Source: Candidatus Lernaella stagnicola
GTDB lineage: Bacteria > Lernaellota > Lernaellaia > Lernaellales > Lernaellaceae
Direction: 5' to 3'
DNA: 36,492 nucleotides
Assembly (NCBI GenBank): GCA_030765525.1
Contig: JAVCCK010000017.1
Location: 1-36,492 of the forward strand
The notes under the pieces are model-generated. The model made no database searches. It was not told where the DNA came from and saw only the letters and a list, made by a program, of their open reading frames with translations. Below are positions 15,634-22,716 of the stretch, one piece after another; the first letter of the stretch is position 1; each line of letters begins with the position of its first letter. The translations under genes and the position numbers were made by a program.

Positions 15634-16623
15634 CTATTTTTTCTTCTTTTTGGCAAGTTGAGTCATGTAGTCCTGGTCATAATTCTCCATGAACTTCTCG
15701 GTGACCTGAATGCCAAGCGCCTTGTAACCGTCGTCGTTCAGGAACACCAACTCGTCATCGGCATAGGAGGCCAAATAGCCCTTTTCCTGGTAGAACGACT
15801 TGGGATGCTCCAAATCAATCAGGGTGGTGCCGGTGACCTTGGCCACAACGCGAATGATGTCGTTCAGCAGGGGCCATGTATCAAAGCAGTATGTAACCAG
15901 GATCGGCTCGATATCGTTTTCCTGCATGAGCTTGACCAAGCTTTCGAGGTCGTTTTTGACCCACGCTTGCAGGAGCGGATCGGAAAAGTTTTCAAAGAAG
16001 ATCGTCCAACTACTAGCGTTTTCGTCGAAATAATCGAAGTACCTGCGGCGGGCGATATTTTGAATTGTTTCGACCGATCCCCCTCCAACCAAATCGAGGA
16101 TTTTTCTGGTTTTCGGGTACTCGGGGCCGAATTCAGTGGTACTGAAAATCGTTGCCGAGTGCAGGTTCCACAGGTTGTCGAAGCCGTAATTGACGATGCC
16201 GAAATCCGGTTTAGGCTTGCGAAAGAAGCCTTTGGTGTCTCTGCCGGCTTGCTCTTGCACGATCTTGAGATACTTACCGGCCAAGTCGAGGCCTTCGGAG
16301 GAATTGAGACTCGGTAGTCCGGAATCACGCAGCGTAAATTCGACCCGTTCGTATTTCTTCCGCAGTTCGGGCATGAAAACACGGGACCATGTGTAGGTTG
16401 CGTTTTCATCGAAGCCGAAGACTTTTTGGTTTTCCAGCAGCCAGACGACGACTTCCGTCTTTTGGGCCAAGGCGACCTGTCGTTGTTCTTCCTTCCCCTC
16501 GCGGTATTTGTTGATCACCATAGCGGCAACGATGACAATGATGACGGCAAGAAAAATCCAAAGCAGCCCGGTTCGGCGTTCGGAAGGACGGTCGTTTAGT
16601 TCGGGATTCTCGTGGTCAGGCAT
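15634..16623 (-). CDS. Membrane-anchored SGNH/GDSL-hydrolase-like protein of the exopolysaccharide operon
   Basis: 329 residues. One transmembrane helix near the N-terminus (LLWIFLAVIIVIVAAMVIN) is followed by a periplasmic domain. RDSGLPSL, NYGFDNLW and the late LNDDGYKALGIQV resemble SGNH hydrolase blocks; the family Asp/His pair is usually in a D-x-x-H before G-Y, and here the His is not evident. The catalytic status is therefore uncertain. Such proteins (AlgX/AlgJ, PatB) add or remove O-acetyl groups on exopolysaccharides. GAGGAGAG before ATG 16623 supports this start over one 48 bases upstream. It is the last gene of the operon, 54 bases after the barrel gene. The C-terminus is a lysine run. 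Confidence 0.55.
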   Translation of the reverse strand: MPDHENPELNDRPSERRTGLLWIFLAVIIVIVAAMVINKYREGKEEQRQVALAQKTEVVVWLLENQKVFGFDENATYTWSRVFMPELRKKYERVEFTLRDSGLPSLNSSEGLDLAGKYLKIVQEQAGRDTKGFFRKPKPDFGIVNYGFDNLWNLHSATIFSTTEFGPEYPKTRKILDLVGGGSVETIQNIARRRYFDYFDENASSWTIFFENFSDPLLQAWVKNDLESLVKLMQENDIEPILVTYCFDTWPLLNDIIRVVAKVTGTTLIDLEHPKSFYQEKGYLASYADDELVFLNDDGYKALGIQVTEKFMENYDQDYMTQLAKKKKK

Positions 16624-16677
16624 TGTTTGCTCTCCTCGCCACGGTTTCGCGACGATCGATTTTCTGGGCACGATCCA

Positions 16678-17559
16678 TCAGAATTCGTAAAACAACCCCA
16701 GGTCTCCCCCAAATTGCTCGTAAGCCTCGGACAACTGTCCGTACCGCAAGCTGCCCATGAGGCCCCAATTGACGCCTATCCAATACTTGTGAGACCAGGA
16801 TGCCTCCCAGTATATCTCATCCACTTGCTCAGGCGTGGCCGCGAATTGGTCCTCGTAGTTGACGTCACCAAAGGTGAAAACGAGGAATGACGTGTACGTA
16901 CCCTCATCCGTGTAGCCCACATACCCGATGTGGGCGTAGTTGGTCAATTCACCCGGATAGCTTTCCGAAACGGTGAAAGTATACCCCACGGCCCATCGAT
17001 AGAAGTAAAGTGCGGGGCCGATAAACACACCGACAATATCGTTTTCCGTAAAATATCGGGCGTAGAACGCGCCTGGGTGAATGCCGAGCGTGAATTCGGA
17101 CGCCAGCGGCAAATAGATACCGAATTCCTGGTCGACCCGCCACGCGGGCAAGAAATCGGAGTTGGACCCGAAGGTTACGGCGGTGGTGCTGGAGAAATAA
17201 TCAGAGGGCGTGAGCGTAATGCCCAAGGAAGCCGCCGCGCCCTCGCCTTCCGGTTCGAGTTCACCGCCGGTGCGTACGTAGGCGGTTGTTTCCACAAACG
17301 GTGTGAGATAATCGTTGACGCGAGCCGAGAAGCCGATGGTAGCACCGGCGCGGCTACCGTAATCCGTGTGGGGGGTGAGGTGGTCGAAGCTGCCAAAACC
17401 GTAGAGGTTATAGCGCAGATGCTGTCGAATCGCTTCCCTTTCCTGCTCGGTAAAGTACTTCTTGTCCCAGGCCGAGGCCGGCGCAGCCAATAGGCATACG
17501 AACACGAAGGCCGCCAAGAGGCGAATCGCCAATTTCGTCGGGCGTCTTATTTCATGCAT
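16678..17559 (-). CDS. YaiO-like outer-membrane beta-barrel protein
   Basis: 293 residues. A Sec signal peptide ends ...LLAAPASA before W. The mature protein is rich in alternating aromatic strands with Gly/Tyr turns and ends LGLFYEF with C-terminal Phe, the outer-membrane insertion signature. Its size and pattern suggest the YaiO family of outer-membrane proteins, which are encoded next to GT2 glycosyltransferases and could be the export pore or an accessory. A TTG lies one codon before the ATG at 17559; GGAGG is 8 bases before the TTG and 11 before the ATG, so either may serve. It lies between an alpha-helical lipoprotein and the SGNH-like gene. Confidence 0.65.
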   Translation of the reverse strand: MHEIRRPTKLAIRLLAAFVFVCLLAAPASAWDKKYFTEQEREAIRQHLRYNLYGFGSFDHLTPHTDYGSRAGATIGFSARVNDYLTPFVETTAYVRTGGELEPEGEGAAASLGITLTPSDYFSSTTAVTFGSNSDFLPAWRVDQEFGIYLPLASEFTLGIHPGAFYARYFTENDIVGVFIGPALYFYRWAVGYTFTVSESYPGELTNYAHIGYVGYTDEGTYTSFLVFTFGDVNYEDQFAATPEQVDEIYWEASWSHKYWIGVNWGLMGSLRYGQLSEAYEQFGGDLGLFYEF

Positions 17560-17589
17560 CAATCCATCAACCTCCGGCGCGCTGCCGCG

Positions 17590-18546
17590 TCATTCCATCT
17601 TCTCCGCGGTCATCCGGTACAAGAGTTTCTGTTCGATACTTTCCATATCGGATTCCTTGTAACGGCGGGCGTATTCGCGCCAAAGTTCCTTGGCCAACGG
17701 CGAATCGCTGGCGATCACGCCGTATAGAATCGGGAAAATCTGCGAAAGAGCGTCGGGATAGAATTTGTCCCAACTGGAAGCCTGCGGTTCGTTCTTATTG
17801 TCGAGCGCCCAGCGAAAATTCCGGCGCTCCGGGTCGTACAGGTAGCTGAGGATTCCCTTCTTCATCTCGTCGCGGGCATCGGTGTAATCTTCGATTTCAC
17901 TTCCCCATCCGACCCGCCGGGCCAGTTCACAGAACGCCGCGAGGCCACCGTATCCCTCGGAGTTGTCCATCGTATATTTGACGGGATAGCCGATCATGGC
18001 GATGGCCAGCCCGTCGCGTTCGTCCTGCAAATGCAGGAGCACGTAGGCGACGTCGAAGATCGCTTTCTTGTGCCGGACGATGTAGTCGGTGTCGCGGGTG
18101 CGTCGATGGTACTCGTCAAGCAACATGAGGAATTGCCCGGCGTATCCGTCGGCCGAATCATACTGCAGCGTCGGTATTTCGGTTCCGTCGCAGCAGATGA
18201 CGTAGTCGAATATCGTTCCCGAAATGCCCCAGCGGTCTTCCGCGTTCAGGTGAGCGAAAACCCAGTCGATGTACGCCTTTACTTCGGGCAGGTGCTGTTT
18301 ATGACGAAGCGAGTAGATCGCCATGATGTCGTGAAAGTAGGGGACAATCCACATGCAGCCGTAGTCGATGTCTTCGTAGAACTTCGCCAGTTGCACCGTC
18401 GGGTGGAGGATCAACCCGTCGGCATTCGGGCAATCGCCACCGACGCGCGCGGCGGCCGGGCCGCGGTGCGCGCTGCAGGCGCCCGCAAAGGCGAGCGTCA
18501 GCACCAGAACGGCGCTAGCGGCGCTTTGCAACCAGCGTTTTTTCAT
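17590..18546 (-). CDS. Lipoprotein with predicted alpha/alpha-barrel domain in the exopolysaccharide operon
   Basis: 318 residues. The signal ends in the lipobox LAFAGACS. The mature part is alpha-helical, with aromatic-rich repeats spaced like an (alpha/alpha)n toroid (YGCMWIVPYFHDI, YDSADGYAGQFLMLLDEYH, NSEGYGGLAAFCELA, SSWDKFYPDALSQIF). Glycan hydrolases, lyases and C5-epimerases often adopt this fold, and equivalent enzymes sit in cellulose, alginate and Pel operons (for example BcsZ, AlgL). I cannot identify catalytic residues with certainty, though several conserved-looking Asp residues are present. The start overlaps the deacetylase gene by 32 bases, with GGAAG seven bases before the ATG. 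Confidence 0.65.
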   Translation of the reverse strand: MKKRWLQSAASAVLVLTLAFAGACSAHRGPAAARVGGDCPNADGLILHPTVQLAKFYEDIDYGCMWIVPYFHDIMAIYSLRHKQHLPEVKAYIDWVFAHLNAEDRWGISGTIFDYVICCDGTEIPTLQYDSADGYAGQFLMLLDEYHRRTRDTDYIVRHKKAIFDVAYVLLHLQDERDGLAIAMIGYPVKYTMDNSEGYGGLAAFCELARRVGWGSEIEDYTDARDEMKKGILSYLYDPERRNFRWALDNKNEPQASSWDKFYPDALSQIFPILYGVIASDSPLAKELWREYARRYKESDMESIEQKLLYRMTAEKME

Positions 18547-20377
18547 CTACGTCTTCCCCGATGATTACGTACTCGTATCGCCCTTCGCGGTGGACATAGA
18601 ACGTGCCGTCGTCGACGAAGCTGTATTGATCGCGCGGCAATGCGATCGGAATGCCCTGCAGCGATTTCTCGTTTTTGAGTTCGATGATCAGCTTGTCGCC
18701 TTGGACACGGAAGGAATATTGCGTATCCAGGAACCTGAGCATGTATTTGGCGAAGTAGCTCATGGAGCGAACCTGCAACTGCCCCGACTTCTGCATTTCC
18801 TCCAAGATGTCCATGGATTCTTTGATGACGGTTCGTTGGTCGTCGACCAGATAGAGGTAGATATCGTAGGGGTGGGTATACATCATACGGATCGTGCGGT
18901 TTTCGACAACGTAGTCGAAGGTATCAACGAACCACTTTTTGATTTCATCGGGCTGGTAGTTGAACACGAAGCCGATCTCGTACAGCGATGCCGCTTGATA
19001 ATACGGCATGACCGGGAAGGAAATCGCGCGGTCAGTCGCCATTTTTCCCGCGACGAAAGTGCGGTTGGGAAAACTGCCGGAGTCGGCCGTGTTGTAATAG
19101 GCCAGGATGCCCAGCTTTTCCATCAGTTCGTTGCTCTCGGGCTGCGGAAAAGCGCCGTTGGGGGCGGAATATTCGACAACTTTTTCGCCGCTGATGCTTT
19201 CGATACAATCGCTGTTGACAACGATGTACCGTTCCATTTCGGCCTGAGTGAACAAGCCGGCATTGATATTGTCGGAGAACCAGTTGTGCGCCCAACCGCC
19301 GTGGGAGCCGAGCACGCCGAAGGATTTGAATTTATCGACGACCGGGCGACCCTTGCCGCACGCATCGAAACCCAGTTCATCGCCTGGTGTCTCGACAAAT
19401 TCGCCGGCGGTGATGTGTATGGAGTATTCCATAATGGGTTTCATCATGCCGTCTTCGATCATGCGGGGCATGGTTTCCCATTCGGTGTAATCGTCGATGT
19501 GCCAATTGAGCACGAGCCCCGGCTTGTTGAACGGCAGGTTGACCAGGTGCGGGAACCCGACCTCTTTGAACAAGAAGACGCGCAAGACACTGCGTAGCGG
19601 CAGATCGTCTGAATACGATTTGAGGAAGCCGAGCGGCAGGTTGACGTAAAGGACCGAACCGTTGCCGTGGTTCCGGATGACGACGGCGGGGTATTTTTCG
19701 TCCTTGCTCATCACGACCTTGCCGTAGACTTCGTCATACGTAAGCGGCGCCAATTCTTTGATGCGCGCGACCGGATACGTCAGTTCGCCGTAGCTGTAAC
19801 TGGACAGGACGCCGTCGGGACCGACCTTTCCGAAGGGGATCTCCATGTAGTTGCGCTTGTCTTCGTCAGCGAATTCCACATGACCGTAGGTATAAGACGC
19901 GGTCTCCAGGTCGTCGTAAGTGACGTAGTTGATCCCGAGAATGTCGCTGAAGGGGCTTTTTGCCCGATAGAAACCCTTGCGGTTTTTCACCCCGGCGTCG
20001 TAGATGATCGCCACGTTGCCGCCGGCTTGAATATAAGGATAGATCCAGAAACGAATATCGATGGGGACTTCCTGATTTACGCTGTCGGGAAAGATCAAGA
20101 CCGGCTTCGTTTTAACGACGACTTCCGGGTCGGTGTTGAAGAGTTCTTCGAGACTAAATCGTCGCGACGGGACCCCCTCTTCGGCCAGTACGCTTTCATA
20201 GGCGTCGAGGATGTAACCGTATTTTTCCATCATTTTCGGGTTGTAAGCCAGCAACACGGCGAGTTCGTCGTCGTTCTCAAACTCCCGCCCGGATTCCACG
20301 TTGCGTATGCCCGCCCAGGCGATCACGGCGATGATCACCAAGCTGACGACGATAAAAACTATCCAACCGGGTTTCAT
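18515..20377 (-). CDS. Membrane-anchored polysaccharide deacetylase-like protein (CE4/NodB) with N-terminal glutaminase-like domain
   Basis: 620 residues. A transmembrane helix is at the N-terminus (about 5-23). Residues about 40-270 look like a class-I glutamine-amidotransferase-like fold (VLIFPDS, GGNVAIIYDAG, NGSVLYVNLPLGF), as in the trimerisation domain of some glycosidases. From about 285 onward there is a NodB-type deacetylase: LNWHIDDY (Asp), GSHGGWAHNW near 357-365 (H-x-x-x-x-H metal site), YSAPNGAFPQP (motif 3) and MMYTHPYDI (late His). Such enzymes N-deacetylate hexosamines of exopolysaccharides, as do PgaB and PelA. ATG 20377 overlaps the stop of the beta-helix gene (ATGA). The predicted orientation is periplasmic. 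Confidence 0.72.
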   Translation of the reverse strand: MKPGWIVFIVVSLVIIAVIAWAGIRNVESGREFENDDELAVLLAYNPKMMEKYGYILDAYESVLAEEGVPSRRFSLEELFNTDPEVVVKTKPVLIFPDSVNQEVPIDIRFWIYPYIQAGGNVAIIYDAGVKNRKGFYRAKSPFSDILGINYVTYDDLETASYTYGHVEFADEDKRNYMEIPFGKVGPDGVLSSYSYGELTYPVARIKELAPLTYDEVYGKVVMSKDEKYPAVVIRNHGNGSVLYVNLPLGFLKSYSDDLPLRSVLRVFLFKEVGFPHLVNLPFNKPGLVLNWHIDDYTEWETMPRMIEDGMMKPIMEYSIHITAGEFVETPGDELGFDACGKGRPVVDKFKSFGVLGSHGGWAHNWFSDNINAGLFTQAEMERYIVVNSDCIESISGEKVVEYSAPNGAFPQPESNELMEKLGILAYYNTADSGSFPNRTFVAGKMATDRAISFPVMPYYQAASLYEIGFVFNYQPDEIKKWFVDTFDYVVENRTIRMMYTHPYDIYLYLVDDQRTVIKESMDILEEMQKSGQLQVRSMSYFAKYMLRFLDTQYSFRVQGDKLIIELKNEKSLQGIPIALPRDQYSFVDDGTFYVHREGRYEYVIIGEDVDEKTLVAKRR

Positions 20378-20793
20378 AGCACGGTACCCTTGCCTTCGGT
20401 AAGAATGAGGCCGTACATAATGACGCCCGGCGACAGCGTCACGCCCTTCTTACCGACGATCGATTTTGTTTTATCACGTTGGCCGACTCGGCAGTTTTTA
20501 CCGAGGAAAATCGTATCTTGGCCAAAGATGTTGCCGAGCACTTGGCCGTTATCGTCGATGCTGATTTCCTTCTCGCAAATCAGGTTGCCGCGAACCGTCA
20601 CATTTTGGCCGAATACGACCGTGCCATACACGCGCACTGTGCCGTGGAATACCACGTTGTCATGCGCCCTGAGGTCGCCGCACACCACAACGTCTTGATG
20701 CACGGCATCGCCTTCGAATACCGTGAGGTCGCCGCCGACGTAGTCGAGTTGATCCTCGATGGTTCGGAGTTCGCTGCTTGGAGTCGGACTCAC
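20374..20793 (-). CDS. Polymer-forming/bactofilin-like or hexapeptide beta-helix protein
   Basis: 139 residues made of short repeated beta strands, each with Val/Gly/Asn at regular spacing (VGGDLTVFEGDAVHQDVVV, GNLICEKEISIDDNGQVLGN, IFGQDTIFLGKNCRVG). This is the pattern of bactofilin-type and left-handed beta-helix proteins. The GTG start at 20793 has no good ribosome site, and the frame is open for about 40 codons upstream, through a Ser/Pro/Thr-rich stretch that would lie inside the glycosyltransferase gene. It may therefore be expressed by coupling. It lies between GT2 and the deacetylase. E. coli YaiX, from a similar locus, is also a hexapeptide-repeat protein. Confidence 0.65.
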   Translation of the reverse strand: MSPTPSSELRTIEDQLDYVGGDLTVFEGDAVHQDVVVCGDLRAHDNVVFHGTVRVYGTVVFGQNVTVRGNLICEKEISIDDNGQVLGNIFGQDTIFLGKNCRVGQRDKTKSIVGKKGVTLSPGVIMYGLILTEGKGTVL

Positions 20794-21883
20794 ATCCGGA
20801 AGCGGCGGCGCCGTAACCGTATGTGTTACCTCGGTAGCCGGCGACGAAGAAGAAGACGAAAATACTTTCGATGATCTGCATTTCGCCGAGGAAGAACAGG
20901 ATCATCGAGTCGATCATGCCGGAGAGGATGAAGAAGGGAATCAAGTACAGGCACAGCAACAGAAGCCCGTCGAACTTCTCCGCGAAACGCAAATACGGCG
21001 ATCGAATCACCGCGAAGAAGTGCTTGAAAAGGACGTGGTTGTGACCCCGCGACCAGCGGAAAATCTGCGTGCTGCGAGAGATCCAGTTCTCCGGTGACTC
21101 TTCGTAGCATTCGACCCGGTTGGCGTAGGAGACTTTCCAGCCACGGGTGTAAAGCAAAAACGTAAGGTCGGTATCCTCGGCGAGCACCCGGGTGTCGAAA
21201 CCGCCGAAAGAATCGACAATGCTTTTCCGGAAACCGCCGACCGTGCCGCCGTATTGGGGCACAAGCATCATGTTGTGGCGGGCCTGCTGGTCGACTTGAT
21301 AGCCGCCGCTGCGTTCCAGGTCGAGCAGCCGGGTCAACAAGTTTTTTTCGGTGTTTTTCGGCACGACCCGTCCCATCACGGCGCCGACCTGCGGGTCTTT
21401 GAAGGAAATCGCCAAGTCGCGCAACGTGCCTTTCTGGGGGACGTAGTCGGCATCGAATACGATGATGATTTCGCCCCGACAGACCTCGAGGGCGTCGTTG
21501 AGAGCCGCTTGTTTGCCTCTTTTTTGATCGTCTTCGGTGCGATGCATCGGCCGGACCTGCGGGTAACCGGCAGCGAACTCGTTGATAATGTCGGCGGTCC
21601 TATCGTCGCTGTGGTCGTTGATGGGAATGATTTCCAGGTGGTCGAGGGGATAGTCGTTATGAACCAACGCTTCAAGGAGGTCGCGCGCCACTTTTTCTTC
21701 GTTGTGCATGGGCAAGAGCACCGAGACAAAGGGGTACTCCGAGTCGATAATGTCCTGGTAATACAGGCGTTGTTCGCCGCTAATGCGGTTGATCGTGAAC
21801 GTAAAGTGGCGGACCGCATACACGAGCAGTATCAGGATCACGACAATCAGGTAGATTTTGAGTATCAGTACAGCCATTTCCAC
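20660..21883 (-). CDS. Family 2 processive glycosyltransferase (exopolysaccharide synthase) with unusual C-terminal tail
   Basis: 407 residues. An N-terminal transmembrane helix precedes a GT2 domain: VSVLLPMHNEE, INDHSDD, VFDADY (about residue 140), LAEDTDLTFLL (about 233) and the synthase motif QIFRWSRGH (about 270). These match processive synthases such as PgaC, BcsA and HasA, which polymerise and extrude a glycan across the inner membrane. Two hydrophobic segments follow. The last 45 or so residues are Arg/Ser/Cys-rich, overprint the beta-helix gene and look non-natural, so the protein is probably truncated or frameshifted compared with relatives. The start is GTG 21883 or ATG 21877; both overlap the upstream membrane gene. 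Confidence 0.85.
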   Translation of the reverse strand: MEMAVLILKIYLIVVILILLVYAVRHFTFTINRISGEQRLYYQDIIDSEYPFVSVLLPMHNEEKVARDLLEALVHNDYPLDHLEIIPINDHSDDRTADIINEFAAGYPQVRPMHRTEDDQKRGKQAALNDALEVCRGEIIIVFDADYVPQKGTLRDLAISFKDPQVGAVMGRVVPKNTEKNLLTRLLDLERSGGYQVDQQARHNMMLVPQYGGTVGGFRKSIVDSFGGFDTRVLAEDTDLTFLLYTRGWKVSYANRVECYEESPENWISRSTQIFRWSRGHNHVLFKHFFAVIRSPYLRFAEKFDGLLLLCLYLIPFFILSGMIDSMILFFLGEMQIIESIFVFFFVAGYRGNTYGYGAAASGCESDSKQRTPNHRGSTRLRRRRPHGIRRRCRASRRCGVRRPQGA

Positions 21884-22638
21884 CGCCTGAAGCTGTGCTG
21901 AATCAGCTCGGATAAATTGCTCACATATAGCGTGTAGAAGCCCACGACGTACACGAAGTCAAATAGTGGTCCAAATATGAAATAGAATTCCGCCATGAAC
22001 AAGACGGAGTGGTCCTGCATCGCCGAGAGAAACACCAGGTATCGAACCGTCCCGAAAATGATCGAATACGCGACGTTAAACACGATGAACAGCACTTTGG
22101 AGGCCAGCGTCGTCGGCGTGGAATATAAGGCGATGGCCAAAATGACCGGAATAAGTATCCACAGGCCGACCTCGGTGCCGATGTAGAGCATACAGAAATC
22201 GCCAATGGTGTACGGAAACTCCATGGGTGTCAGGATGAAAAACGCCGCCGACACACCGTTGACGATCGATAGGAAGGTCAAAAACGCGGCAAACAACCGC
22301 GGGAAGCGGCTGACCGCGATGACCACGACAATCAACAACGTGGAGAAGATCAGCATCCCTACGGAAAACAGCGGCGACGGGTACACAGTGGGCATATCGA
22401 GCGCGGCGATTGGTCGCCACAACATTTTCCAGTGGAAAATCGTGGGGTAGTAGCCCAGCGTGACCAACACGTTGCGCACCTTCAGGGTCAGGTAATCGAC
22501 GATGTCGGGATAGAAAATGAAGATGACGATATCGAGCAGGAGGACGAAGACAAACAGGAGCCGCGCGATGTTCGGGCGGTCCTCGTGCGCACGCTTGTAA
22601 GCGCGGTGATAATAAATGGTGTCTTTCTCGACCGCCAC
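21865..22638 (-). CDS. Multi-spanning membrane protein of the exopolysaccharide operon
   Basis: 257 residues with six or seven transmembrane segments (for example LLFVFVLLLDIVIFIFYPDI, VGMLIFSTLLIVVVIAVS, LGLWILIPVILAIALYS-like stretches, FIFGPLFDFVYVVGFYTLY). No family is recognised. GTG 22638 is chosen because GGGAG lies seven bases upstream; a longer frame begins at GTG 22701, whose start codon would lie in a hairpin. The gene overlaps the GT2 start by about 19 bases, so the two are co-translated, suggesting a partner subunit of the synthase or a transporter for its substrate or product. Confidence 0.7.
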   Translation of the reverse strand: MAVEKDTIYYHRAYKRAHEDRPNIARLLFVFVLLLDIVIFIFYPDIVDYLTLKVRNVLVTLGYYPTIFHWKMLWRPIAALDMPTVYPSPLFSVGMLIFSTLLIVVVIAVSRFPRLFAAFLTFLSIVNGVSAAFFILTPMEFPYTIGDFCMLYIGTEVGLWILIPVILAIALYSTPTTLASKVLFIVFNVAYSIIFGTVRYLVFLSAMQDHSVLFMAEFYFIFGPLFDFVYVVGFYTLYVSNLSELIQHSFRRWKWLY

Positions 22639-22682
22639 TTGCCAGCTCCCAGTTTCGCCGCTTCTCGCGGCATTATCGGCAC

Positions 22683-22699
22683 GGTCGGTCAAACCGACC
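22683..22699. other. 7-bp-stem hairpin between the TPR and membrane-protein genes
   Basis: GGTCGGT-CAA-ACCGACC, a perfect stem with a 3-base loop, in the 78-base gap between the TPR gene and the following start. No T run follows on either strand, so it is more likely an mRNA processing or stability element than a terminator. Confidence 0.4.
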
Positions 22700-22716
22700 A
22701 CGATTACCGACTACTC

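Noticed and set aside
18590-19597. Long plus-strand frame (335 codons) opposite the deacetylase gene
   Set aside because: No recognisable protein features; a mirror of the GC-rich coding strand. The minus-strand gene has motifs and operon context.
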